NCBI GenBank assembly: GCA_024640345.1
Contig: JAHEFD010000010.1
Coordinates: forward strand, 1-60,912
Reading direction: 5' to 3'
Length of the DNA stretch: 60,912 nt
Origin: Woeseiaceae bacterium
GTDB taxonomy: Bacteria > Pseudomonadota > Gammaproteobacteria > Steroidobacterales > Woeseiaceae
Every line of letters begins with the position of its first letter. The stretch's first letter is position 1. The translations under genes were made by a program, and so were the position numbers. Shown one piece after another: positions 27,594 through 34,822 of the stretch. Below the pieces are notes generated by a model. The model made no database searches, was not told the origin of the DNA, and worked only from the letters and a program-made list of their open reading frames with translations.

Positions 27594-28436
27594 TTATGCG
27601 GCGACCGGTTGAGCCTTCGTGTCCTGCACAAGCACCAGCACGTCCGATTCAATATCAATCAGTATCTTTTCCGCCGTGTTTCCGATAGCAACGCCCGAGA
27701 GCCCACGTCGGCATACGTTGCCTACGATGACCAGATCAGCATTAATACTGCGTGCCATGCTCGGAATCGCCTGCGCCGCACTGCCTCTCACTACATGCGC
27801 TTGTGCCCTCGAAATACCAAGTTTCTTCGCGATATCCGGCGGATGCTTGAATCCCTCGGATTTTTCGTATGCGCTGATCGAATGCAGCTGTATATCGGTT
27901 GAGTCGCCGCGAATCCGACTACCAAGCGCCATGATGGTTTCGTTGAGTTCCACGTGGCTGCGGTCTGTCGCATTGAGATCAATCGCAATAAGCACATTCT
28001 TCATGTCAAGTGCCGGGTCGCGCTTGACCAGGAACAAGGCACTGCCCTCCAATCCCCGAATTAAACGACGATCCGAATTGCCGAGACTCCCCGGGTCTCC
28101 GCTGGCCCGTTTAATGACGAGCCCCGATCGGCTTTTTTCCGCCGCGAAACATACACCCTCACGCCAATCGGAGTGCCATTCGACCATCGGCTCGATCGGT
28201 ATGCCGGCATCTGCAAAATCCGACAAGATATGCTCAAGCCAAAGTTCGTACCGCTGAATTTCGACCGCGCGTAGTCGCTCCGGATCATTGCATTTCGTTT
28301 CCGAATAGGCGCAAAGGTATGCGAATATCTTTGGGTCACTCCGGTTTTTTCCGACAGTCAGCGCTTTTCGCAAAGACCACTGATCGACCCGGGTCGGGTC
28401 GATAACAGCTAAAATTCGATTTTCTTGATAACTCAT
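27594..28436 (-). CDS. Tandem universal stress protein (UspE-like)
   Basis: 280 residues, with two Usp domains in tandem (about 1-145 and 150-280). The first begins 'ENRILAVIDPTRVD'. The second begins 'MKNVLIAIDLNATD' and ends with the ATP-loop pattern 'G-N-V-C-R-R-G-L-S-G-V-A-I-G-N-T-A-E-K-I', close to the G-x2-G-x9-G-S/T signature, so that domain may bind nucleotide. Cytoplasmic, without membrane segments. Family members act in stress survival, motility or anaerobic adaptation. Divergent from the VIT transporter and convergent with the TonB-dependent receptor across a strong terminator. Confidence 0.9.
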   Translation of the reverse strand: MSYQENRILAVIDPTRVDQWSLRKALTVGKNRSDPKIFAYLCAYSETKCNDPERLRAVEIQRYELWLEHILSDFADAGIPIEPMVEWHSDWREGVCFAAEKSRSGLVIKRASGDPGSLGNSDRRLIRGLEGSALFLVKRDPALDMKNVLIAIDLNATDRSHVELNETIMALGSRIRGDSTDIQLHSISAYEKSEGFKHPPDIAKKLGISRAQAHVVRGSAAQAIPSMARSINADLVIVGNVCRRGLSGVAIGNTAEKILIDIESDVLVLVQDTKAQPVAA

Positions 28437-28800
28437 TTCCGTGTACCACTACAATTCAGGGCCAGTTGCATGATCTTGGACCTGCTTTAAACGCCGCCGT
28501 AGTCGTATCAGTACGTATAGCCAGGTAGTTTATAACTGGTTGTTTTTTTTCTCTTTATTCTCCCATCCTGCACCCACAATCTTCTGTGTAATTGCGATTG
28601 TTGCCCGGCACTAAAAACTGCGCATAGAAAGTGCACAGGCACCCTGCGGGCCACGCCATTAAAAGCCAGCAGACGTCGAAAACGAAATCGCAATCGCATC
28701 CGGTTGGAATACATTCACCAAAACATGATTTAATCCCGGCGCACTATTTCTCGCTTCTAGTCAACGCTCGCAATACATACGCACTCCTGGAGAGAACCGA
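28437..28800. other. Intergenic region between divergent usp and VIT genes
   Basis: This 364-bp gap carries both leftward and rightward promoters. It includes a pyrimidine-rich run near 28545-28560 and a possible VIT promoter (listed separately). A 68-codon open frame on the minus strand (28508-28714) has no ribosome site and no protein-like features, so I do not call it. Confidence 0.55.
28704..28732 (+). promoter_or_regulatory. Possible promoter of the VIT-family transporter gene
   Basis: TTGGAA at 28704-28709 and GATTTA at 28727-28732 with a 17-bp spacer, 68 bp before the start codon. The match to a sigma-70 promoter is modest, mainly at the -35. Confidence 0.3.
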
Positions 28801-29490
28801 ATGAGCCAGCGCGAACATCATCGATCACACCGTATCGGTTGGCTCCGTGCTGCCGTGCTCGGGGCCAACGACGGAATAGTCTCTACGGCGAGTCTTATTA
28901 TTGGTGTTGCCGCGTCCGGTACGGGCAAGGAAAACGTCCTCCTTGCCGGCGTCGCCGGCCTTGTGGCGGGCGCAATGTCGATGGCCGCCGGTGAGTATGT
29001 CTCCGTCAGCTCACAGTCCGACACGGAAAATGCAGATCTCGCACTCGAAAAGAAATCCCTGGAAGATAATTTCGAGTTTGAAAAAGAGGAACTCGCAAAG
29101 ATATATGAAGATCGAGGCCTCGACCCTGATCTTGCCATGCAGGTCTCAGAGCAACTAATGGAACATGATGCGCTAGGCGCCCACGCGAGAGATGAAATCG
29201 GGATAATAGAATCTGCCAGTGCACGACCTGTTCAGGCTGCCGTCTCGTCGGCAGGGACCTTTACCATTGGTGCCGCACTTCCGTTGCTGGTCGCCTGGGC
29301 AATGTCGGGAACTGGGCTGCTTTACGCGGTCGCCCTCTCATCGCTTGTATTCCTCGCAGTTCTCGGCGGCCTCGCCGCACGTGCCGGAGGAGCACCAGTT
29401 ACCATTGGTGCCGTCCGGGTAACGTTTTGGGGAATATTGGCAATGGCCATGACGGCAGGAGTTGGCAGCTTGTTCGGTATCGCTGCGTAG
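28801..29490 (+). CDS. VIT1/CCC1-family iron/manganese transporter
   Basis: 229 residues with GGAG in 'CTGGAGAGAACCGA' before the ATG. The N-terminal His-rich stretch ('REHHRSHRIG') is followed by a first transmembrane pair ('RAAVLGANDGIVSTASLIIGVAASG', 'LLAGVAGLVAGAMSMAAGEYVSVSSQ') whose 'G-A-N-D-G' and 'A-G-E-Y-V-S' motifs are diagnostic of the vacuolar iron transporter family. A cytoplasmic Glu-rich metal-binding loop spans about 80-130, and three further hydrophobic segments follow at about 145-229. Members export Fe2+ or Mn2+ from the cytoplasm. Convergent with the ferredoxin-NADP reductase gene. Confidence 0.92.
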   Translation: MSQREHHRSHRIGWLRAAVLGANDGIVSTASLIIGVAASGTGKENVLLAGVAGLVAGAMSMAAGEYVSVSSQSDTENADLALEKKSLEDNFEFEKEELAKIYEDRGLDPDLAMQVSEQLMEHDALGAHARDEIGIIESASARPVQAAVSSAGTFTIGAALPLLVAWAMSGTGLLYAVALSSLVFLAVLGGLAARAGGAPVTIGAVRVTFWGILAMAMTAGVGSLFGIAA

Positions 29491-29528
29491 AAACATCGCT
29501 GCACAACCCGTATCTTGCAGGGCTCACG

Positions 29529-30383
29529 TCAATAGACGAGCTCGACCCATCTGCCTTCTTTAACCAGTGCGGCTTTCGTCTTTGCCCACACGGCATCTGA
29601 TTCACACATTTCGCTGAATAACTTGTCCAGCGCGTCACGAATCGCTTTCTGACCTGCAACGTATACGAAAGTGTGCTCGTCGGAAAGCATCTTCCAGATT
29701 TCGTCCGCACGGTCTTCGATTGCGAAATCCCATGCAATCGGATCGGCCCAGTTCGGTCTCGGGCTTAACGCCTTGAATGCCGCGAAAGTTGTTTCGTCAT
29801 AATAGTTAGTGAAATCGTCACGTTTGTTGTTCATGTACAGCAACTCGAGACCCGAGTGTGCGCCATAAAGCAAACGTACCTTACCCTTCCAGTCGCCGAC
29901 GTCCCGATAGATATGTTTAACCAGCGCCCGAAATGGCGCAATGCCCGTTCCCAGGCCGATCAGAAGGAGGTTGGCACTTTTGTCTTCCGGAACACTGAAC
30001 GGCATGCCGAACGGCCCGGTAATCGTAATCTTGTCACCAGGCTTGCGATCGCAGAGGTAATTGGAATTGACGCCGATATACTGCTCGCCGTTGTAATCGT
30101 CGACATAGTTACAGCGACGAACGGCGATCGTAATTTTAGGCTTCCCCTCAGGTTCCGGCGTGTCTGCAACCGTATATAAACGGTGATGAACCGATTTTCC
30201 GAATTCTCCCTTTCCCTCGACGAGAACGCCGATGCTTTGGCCAACTTCGAAATCGAACTGGTGCTGATCAACCTCGAGTACGAGCTCCCGGACCTCCGCC
30301 TCAGAACCCTCCTCCGTAATTTCCTCACTGCTGAGTACCGTCGCCGCAAATCGCGGCTCCATCGGATAATCATCAAGGCGCAT
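29529..30383 (-). CDS. Plant-type ferredoxin-NADP reductase, last gene of the Rnf operon
   Basis: 284 residues from the ATG at 30383, with AGGAG 8 nt upstream; a GTG at 30392 is weaker. FAD domain to about 140 with the flavin motif R-L-Y-T and 'GPFGMPFSVPED'. NADP domain with 'GLGTGIAPFRALVKH', 'LLYGAHSGLELLYMN' and the C-terminal aromatic 'W-V-E-L-V-Y' whose Tyr stacks on FAD, as in chloroplast-type enzymes. It moves electrons between reduced ferredoxin and NADP(H) in the cytoplasm. Its start overlaps the preceding mini-protein gene by 11 bp, so it is made with the Rnf complex and the PFOR. This gives the operon a soluble exit to NADPH besides the membrane one to NAD. Confidence 0.9.
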   Translation of the reverse strand: MRLDDYPMEPRFAATVLSSEEITEEGSEAEVRELVLEVDQHQFDFEVGQSIGVLVEGKGEFGKSVHHRLYTVADTPEPEGKPKITIAVRRCNYVDDYNGEQYIGVNSNYLCDRKPGDKITITGPFGMPFSVPEDKSANLLLIGLGTGIAPFRALVKHIYRDVGDWKGKVRLLYGAHSGLELLYMNNKRDDFTNYYDETTFAAFKALSPRPNWADPIAWDFAIEDRADEIWKMLSDEHTFVYVAGQKAIRDALDKLFSEMCESDAVWAKTKAALVKEGRWVELVY

Positions 30384-30558
30384 GGCACGCACTCCTTTTC
30401 ACTTCGTTTCTTTCGGGGCAGTCGGTCGTGTGGCATTCATTGTCCGCCTGACTGCAATTTAGCTTTTGCCGGATAGTGTATCGATTCGCAATAACACGTA
30501 CGAGAATCATCAAGACCAGCAGCGTGCTCGCAACAAGAAACTGGATCACGACACTCAT
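30373..30558 (-). CDS. Cys-rich membrane mini-protein resembling NqrM
   Basis: 61 residues. Its ATG overlaps the rnfA stop by 4 bp and its stop lies inside the reductase start region, so it is translationally coupled on both sides. One transmembrane helix (residues about 4-24) is followed by a short cytoplasmic tail with four Cys (35, 43, 48 and 59). This layout, a single N-terminal helix followed by four Cys, is that of NqrM (DUF539), which is needed to install the iron centre between NqrD and NqrE, the paralogues of RnfA and RnfE. NqrM is known from Nqr operons; an equivalent in an rnf operon is inferred. The Cys spacing is not identical to NqrM as I recall it, so homology needs a profile search. 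Confidence 0.6.
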   Translation of the reverse strand: MSVVIQFLVASTLLVLMILVRVIANRYTIRQKLNCSQADNECHTTDCPERNEVKRSACHAP

Positions 30559-31136
30559 CGTCCTAATCCCGCAAAACCCATGAATCCCATGGACAAAATT
30601 CCGGCAACGACCAGCGCTGCGGCGGTGCCTTTGACCAGGTCGGGTACTTCATTCAGCTCCAGCTTCTCACGAACCCCTGCCATCAATACCAGCGCCAATG
30701 CAAACCCTACTCCTGCACCGAGCGAGTAGATGACCGCCTGGGTGAATCCGTAGCCGCGGTTGGTCTGGAAGAGCGCCAAACCGAGAATTGCACAGTTTGT
30801 CGTAATGAGTGGCAGGTATATACCCATCGCGCGGAATGTTGCCGGGCTGAGTTTTTTCATCAGCATCTCAACAAGCTGAACCGTCGAGGAAATCACCATG
30901 ATGTAGGAAATGATTCGCAGGTATGGCGCATTAACGAGGTCGAGCAGCAGGTTTATTGCGAATGCACAAACTGAGGCAACGAGCATCACGAAGCTCACTG
31001 CGCCACCCATTCGTACTGCTGTTTCCAGTTTCGACGAAACACCAAAGAACGGGCAGATTCCCAGGAAGTACGCCAGGACAAAGTTGTTAACCAGTGCGGC
31101 GTTGAGGAAAATTGACCAGTGCGAGGCGTCGTTCAT
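30555..31136 (-). CDS. rnfA: Rnf electron transport complex subunit RnfA
   Basis: 193 residues, six predicted transmembrane helices. Carries the two Cys half-sites of the membrane [2Fe-2S] centre shared with RnfE: 'F-L-G-I-C-P-F-F-G' in helix 1 and 'T-T-N-C-A-I-L-G' near residue 110. RnfA, with RnfE, forms the core through which electrons cross the membrane while ions are pumped. Overlaps rnfE by 4 bp upstream and the NqrM-like gene by 4 bp downstream. Confidence 0.95.
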   Translation of the reverse strand: MNDASHWSIFLNAALVNNFVLAYFLGICPFFGVSSKLETAVRMGGAVSFVMLVASVCAFAINLLLDLVNAPYLRIISYIMVISSTVQLVEMLMKKLSPATFRAMGIYLPLITTNCAILGLALFQTNRGYGFTQAVIYSLGAGVGFALALVLMAGVREKLELNEVPDLVKGTAAALVVAGILSMGFMGFAGLGR

Positions 31137-31774
31137 GACAAGGCCCTCTTAGTCTGCTTGGCCGCTTCAGTTTCACGCTGCTTCAGCCGATTGACGATGA
31201 GAAGCCAGAGTGCCATTGCAAAAAATCCGCCGCTCGGCAGGACCATTACGGTCCACGTCTGGAACGTATCCGGAAGAACCGCGAAGCCGAAAATCGAACC
31301 ACTGCCGAGGATCTCGCGCACGACGCCGATGAACAGTAACGCTAACGTAAAACCGATACCCATCCCCAGTCCGTCGAGCAGTGCCCGGCCCGGCCTGTTT
31401 TTCGACGCAAAAGCCTCGGCTCGCCCAAGAATCAGGCAATTAACAACAATCAGCGCAATGAATGCACCCAGCGCGCGATGCAATTCGAGGCTGATCGCCA
31501 TGATCAGGTAATCCACCGATGTAACGAAGGTCGCAATAATGCAGATAAACGAAACAATTCGTGCTTCACGCGGAATGAAGTTGCGAAGCAGGGATACCGA
31601 CAGCCCTGACATCAGCAGGACGAATGTCGTCGCCAGTCCCATCGCCAGCGCATTCATGGCTGTATTCGACACGGCCAGTGCCGGACACATTCCGAGTACC
31701 TGCACGAAGACCGGGTTATCCCGCCACAGGCCTTTGACGAATTCGTCCGTTGGCGTGACTTGCTTAGTGGCCAT
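31133..31774 (-). CDS. rnfE: Rnf complex subunit RnfE
   Basis: 213 residues, integral membrane. 'L-G-M-C-P-A-L-A-V-S' and 'V-V-N-C-L-I-L-G-R-A-E-A-F-A' match the two halves of the RnfE/NqrD family; their Cys pair with those of RnfA. The start codon directly follows the rnfG stop (TAAATG), and the stop overlaps rnfA by 4 bp. Works with RnfA in the transmembrane iron-sulfur site. The C-terminal basic tail ('NRLKQRETEAAKQTKRA') is cytoplasmic. Confidence 0.95.
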   Translation of the reverse strand: MATKQVTPTDEFVKGLWRDNPVFVQVLGMCPALAVSNTAMNALAMGLATTFVLLMSGLSVSLLRNFIPREARIVSFICIIATFVTSVDYLIMAISLELHRALGAFIALIVVNCLILGRAEAFASKNRPGRALLDGLGMGIGFTLALLFIGVVREILGSGSIFGFAVLPDTFQTWTVMVLPSGGFFAMALWLLIVNRLKQRETEAAKQTKRALS

Positions 31775-32458
31775 TTATTGACCTCCCCCCGGTGTTACCT
31801 CGATTGACATTGCATCTCTCTCAAGAACCGGTATCCAGGCTTTCGCACTTTCGTTGAGCAGGTTACCGATTGCCTCGGACGTGATCGTTGCCCCGGTGAT
31901 GCCATCGACTTGCCACGGCTCGGTTTTTTCGCCCTGCTTGACCGTCATGATTTCATGATCCAGTTTGTCGCCGTTCGAATTCAGGCGCACATCGAGCGCC
32001 TCGAAATTGGCAATGAAATGCGGTTCGATTTCCACCCGGTCACCAAGCCCTGGCGTTTCCTTGCTGTCCAGGATTTTGAATCCAACGATTGCATTTTTAT
32101 CGAAAGAATACGAATACAGCACGCGAATATTGTCCTGGTACCCCATGCCCTCCGCTGCCAGGACCGCGCCGACAAGCCGGCTGTCCTCGTCATAGGCGAG
32201 AAATACCGGCAACGCCAGGGTTTCCGTCGTGGCAGCGAGACGGCCACCGTCCGAAAGCGTAACGGCAATTGTGCTTTTGCTGGCAGGCAACACTTCCGAG
32301 ATCGCGGCTGCGAGGAATCGTTCCTGGTTCTGACGAATCCGATCAGCAGTTGACTGAAACACAATGACGATGACCAAAGCACAGAACACGCCGATTCCGA
32401 CAATGGCGCGGTAGATCGACCAAGCCGAGGTTTGCGGTTGTGTTTCCGGAGCGTTCAT
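31775..32458 (-). CDS. rnfG: Rnf complex subunit RnfG (covalent FMN protein)
   Basis: 227 residues. One transmembrane helix (about 16-36), then a periplasmic FMN-binding domain with the flavinylation motif T-G-A-T-I-T-S, where Thr191 should be linked to FMN by ApbE. 'SKETPGLGDRVE' is the usual family motif before it. RnfG passes electrons on the outer face between RnfD and the RnfA/E centre. The ATG overlaps the rnfD stop by 4 bp. No apbE gene is in this window. Confidence 0.95.
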   Translation of the reverse strand: MNAPETQPQTSAWSIYRAIVGIGVFCALVIVIVFQSTADRIRQNQERFLAAAISEVLPASKSTIAVTLSDGGRLAATTETLALPVFLAYDEDSRLVGAVLAAEGMGYQDNIRVLYSYSFDKNAIVGFKILDSKETPGLGDRVEIEPHFIANFEALDVRLNSNGDKLDHEIMTVKQGEKTEPWQVDGITGATITSEAIGNLLNESAKAWIPVLERDAMSIEVTPGGGQ

Positions 32459-33474
32459 CCTGCCCCCTTGCCAGTGCCAAATACCCTTGGTCGAATCAGG
32501 TTGTCGATGTGGGGTGAAACAGCGTTGGCGAGCAGTATCGCGTACATCACGCCCTCCGGCATTGCCCCCCAGAAGCGGATGACAACGATAAGTGCACCGA
32601 TCAGGAAGCCATAAAGCCAGCAGCCGGCGTTGGTAATCGGTGACGCAACCATGTCGGTCGCCATGAAGACTGCGCCCAGCATCAGTCCTCCGGAAAACAA
32701 CATGAATGCAGGACGCGGATAGGTTACGGGATCAATCTGCATGAAAACCCATGTGATGATCGAAACTGTCAACATGATCGATATCGGGATTCGCCAGTTC
32801 ATCATGTTGCGCGCGACGAGATATACGCCGCCGAGGAATATCAGGACTGCACAGGTCTCGCCCGCCGACCCGGAGGTCAGGCCCCACAGCAACTCGGGGT
32901 TCTCCGCCTGGATCGCTTCGAACTTCATCCGCGCAAGCGGAGTCGCCGCCGTTACCGCATCGTAAACAGGTTCTGAAAACGGGAAAGCCAGGATCGACCC
33001 TGGCAGATCAGAGAAACGATTATCGGCGAACGGCAAGGACCAATGCGTCATCGCCTGCGGGAATGCAGCCTGGAGAAAAGCCCTGCCAACCAGCGCCGGG
33101 TTGAATGCGTTACACCCCAAACCACCGAACATGAACTTACCAACACCAACGGCGAAAATACCTCCGACTGCCACCATCCACAACGGCAGGTCCGGCGGCA
33201 ATGTCAGGCCGTACAGAACCCCTGTAATTGCAACTGACCAGTCGCCCACGGTGCTGGGCTTACCCGTCGTGCGGCACAGCACGTCCTCGGTTATCACACA
33301 ACTCAACGTCGCCGTCGCCAGAACCAGCAATGCAGCAATTCCAAATGCATAGACGGAAAAAACGCATACGGGCAACAGCGCGATGAAAACGTTGCGCATG
33401 ATCACGTCAACACTGGCGCCGCTCGAAATATGGGGAGATGATCCGATCTCAAGAAACTTCTGCAACTTGCTCAT
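32455..33474 (-). CDS. rnfD: Rnf complex subunit RnfD (flavin membrane subunit)
   Basis: 339 residues from the ATG at 33474, which overlaps the rnfC stop by 4 bp (ATGA); a longer frame upstream would run through rnfC. Motif 'SSPH' near the N-terminus, several transmembrane helices, and a flavin site 'V-T-A-A-T-P-L-A' with Thr178 as the candidate for covalent FMN, as in NqrB/RnfD. Also 'FGGLGCNAFNPALVGRAFL' and 'ATDMVASPITNAGCWLYG', conserved in the family. Part of the ion path of the pump. Confidence 0.94.
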   Translation of the reverse strand: MSKLQKFLEIGSSPHISSGASVDVIMRNVFIALLPVCVFSVYAFGIAALLVLATATLSCVITEDVLCRTTGKPSTVGDWSVAITGVLYGLTLPPDLPLWMVAVGGIFAVGVGKFMFGGLGCNAFNPALVGRAFLQAAFPQAMTHWSLPFADNRFSDLPGSILAFPFSEPVYDAVTAATPLARMKFEAIQAENPELLWGLTSGSAGETCAVLIFLGGVYLVARNMMNWRIPISIMLTVSIITWVFMQIDPVTYPRPAFMLFSGGLMLGAVFMATDMVASPITNAGCWLYGFLIGALIVVIRFWGAMPEGVMYAILLANAVSPHIDNLIRPRVFGTGKGAG

Positions 33475-34817
33475 TTCGCAGCACTCAACTTTCTCACCAT
33501 CTTCTTGGACAGCCGAAAATACTGTACGAGCGGGATGTGAGAAGGACATACGTAGGAGCACGCACCGCACTCAAAGCAATCCATCAGGTGAAACTCCTGG
33601 GCCATCCTTTCGTACTCCTCTTTCTTGGCCAGGATCCCGAGCTGCGACGGATTGAGGAAAAGCGGGCAGGCCTCTACACAACGTGCGCAATGAATACAGG
33701 CGTAGATCTTTTTGTGTCCCGTCGCCTCGTCCATTTGTGCATCCGTAAATGCTGTTATACCGGATGTTCCTTTCGTGATCGGTATATCGAGGTTGGAAAC
33801 CGACGGCCCCATCATCGGACCGCCAAGAAAAACACGGGAGATATCCTTGCTCGCACCGCACTCCTCCAGCGCGTAGCGGACTGTCGTACCGATGGGTATT
33901 CGGTAGTTACCCTTTTTTTCAACGCCAGGCCCACCGATCGTAATCACGCGCTCCTGTATGCCGCGACCCCTCGGCAACAGGCGTCCTATCTCGGCTGTTG
34001 TTGCAACGTTGACACAAATTGCACCCACATCGACCGGCAATCCACCGGACGGTATTTCACGATCCAGTAGCGATCGAATCACCATCTTTTCGGCCCCCTG
34101 CGGATACTTGACCGGGCAAACACGCACGGTAACCGGCAGGTCCGGGGGACAAACTTTGCGTAGCTTTCGAACAGCGTCCGGTTTGTTTGCCTCGACAGCG
34201 ACCATGCACTCGCGGGCACCCGTGGCTTTCATCAGGTACCGGATGCCGGTAAATATATCGGCAGTTTGTTCAAGCATGACTCGATGATCGGTCGTCAGGT
34301 AGGGCTCGCACTCAACCCCATTAATAATCAGCGTATCGAGTGTTTTTCCTTCGGGTGCTTTGAGCTTTACGTGCGTCGGAAACGCTGCACCACCAAGCCC
34401 GACGATGCCTGCGCGCTGGATCGCACCGATAATCTCATCCGGCGTTGAAGTTTCCAGCATGCAGGGAACGCCGTCATCAACTTCCTGCGACGAGGCAGGG
34501 TGCGGCTCGATATAGATGCTTTCCACCATATTGCCGCCGATCCCGGGCGCCAGCGCAATTTTTCGTACGACTCCGGATGCCGGCGCATGCATTGCGACTG
34601 ACATAAATCCGTCGGGCTCTGCAATTGTCTGGCCGCGTGTAACTTCCTGCCCGGCGCGGACAACGGGAGATGCTGGTTTCCCGAGATGTTGACTCAGGGG
34701 AACGACCAGCGTCGGCGCAAAGGGAAAACGCCGAATGGCCAGGTGGCTCGTTTCGTCCTTCATTTCCGGCGGATGAATGCCGTTTCTGAAGGAGTCTTTC
34801 TGGACCAGGTTCAACAT
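33471..34817 (-). CDS. rnfC: Rnf complex subunit RnfC (NADH-binding iron-sulfur subunit)
   Basis: 448 residues, starting 5 bp after the PFOR stop. N-terminal 'F-R-N-G-I-H-P-P-E-M-K' is the conserved RnfC entry. The NADH/FMN domain follows ('GLGGAAFPTHVKL', 'LIINGVECEPYLTTD'). The C-terminus holds two [4Fe-4S] motifs: C-I-H-C-A-R-C-V-E-A-C-P and C-F-E-C-G-A-C-S-Y-V-C-P. These clusters and the presence of rnfB identify an Rnf, not an Nqr, complex. RnfC exchanges electrons with NAD(H) on the cytoplasmic side. Its length is about that of the short bacterial forms, without the long C-terminal repeats seen in enterics. Confidence 0.95.
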   Translation of the reverse strand: MLNLVQKDSFRNGIHPPEMKDETSHLAIRRFPFAPTLVVPLSQHLGKPASPVVRAGQEVTRGQTIAEPDGFMSVAMHAPASGVVRKIALAPGIGGNMVESIYIEPHPASSQEVDDGVPCMLETSTPDEIIGAIQRAGIVGLGGAAFPTHVKLKAPEGKTLDTLIINGVECEPYLTTDHRVMLEQTADIFTGIRYLMKATGARECMVAVEANKPDAVRKLRKVCPPDLPVTVRVCPVKYPQGAEKMVIRSLLDREIPSGGLPVDVGAICVNVATTAEIGRLLPRGRGIQERVITIGGPGVEKKGNYRIPIGTTVRYALEECGASKDISRVFLGGPMMGPSVSNLDIPITKGTSGITAFTDAQMDEATGHKKIYACIHCARCVEACPLFLNPSQLGILAKKEEYERMAQEFHLMDCFECGACSYVCPSHIPLVQYFRLSKKMVRKLSAAK

Positions 34818-34822
34818 TTCGC

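Noticed and set aside
28508-28714. 68-codon frame in the usp-VIT gap
   Set aside because: No ribosome site, no motif, Arg-rich random composition.
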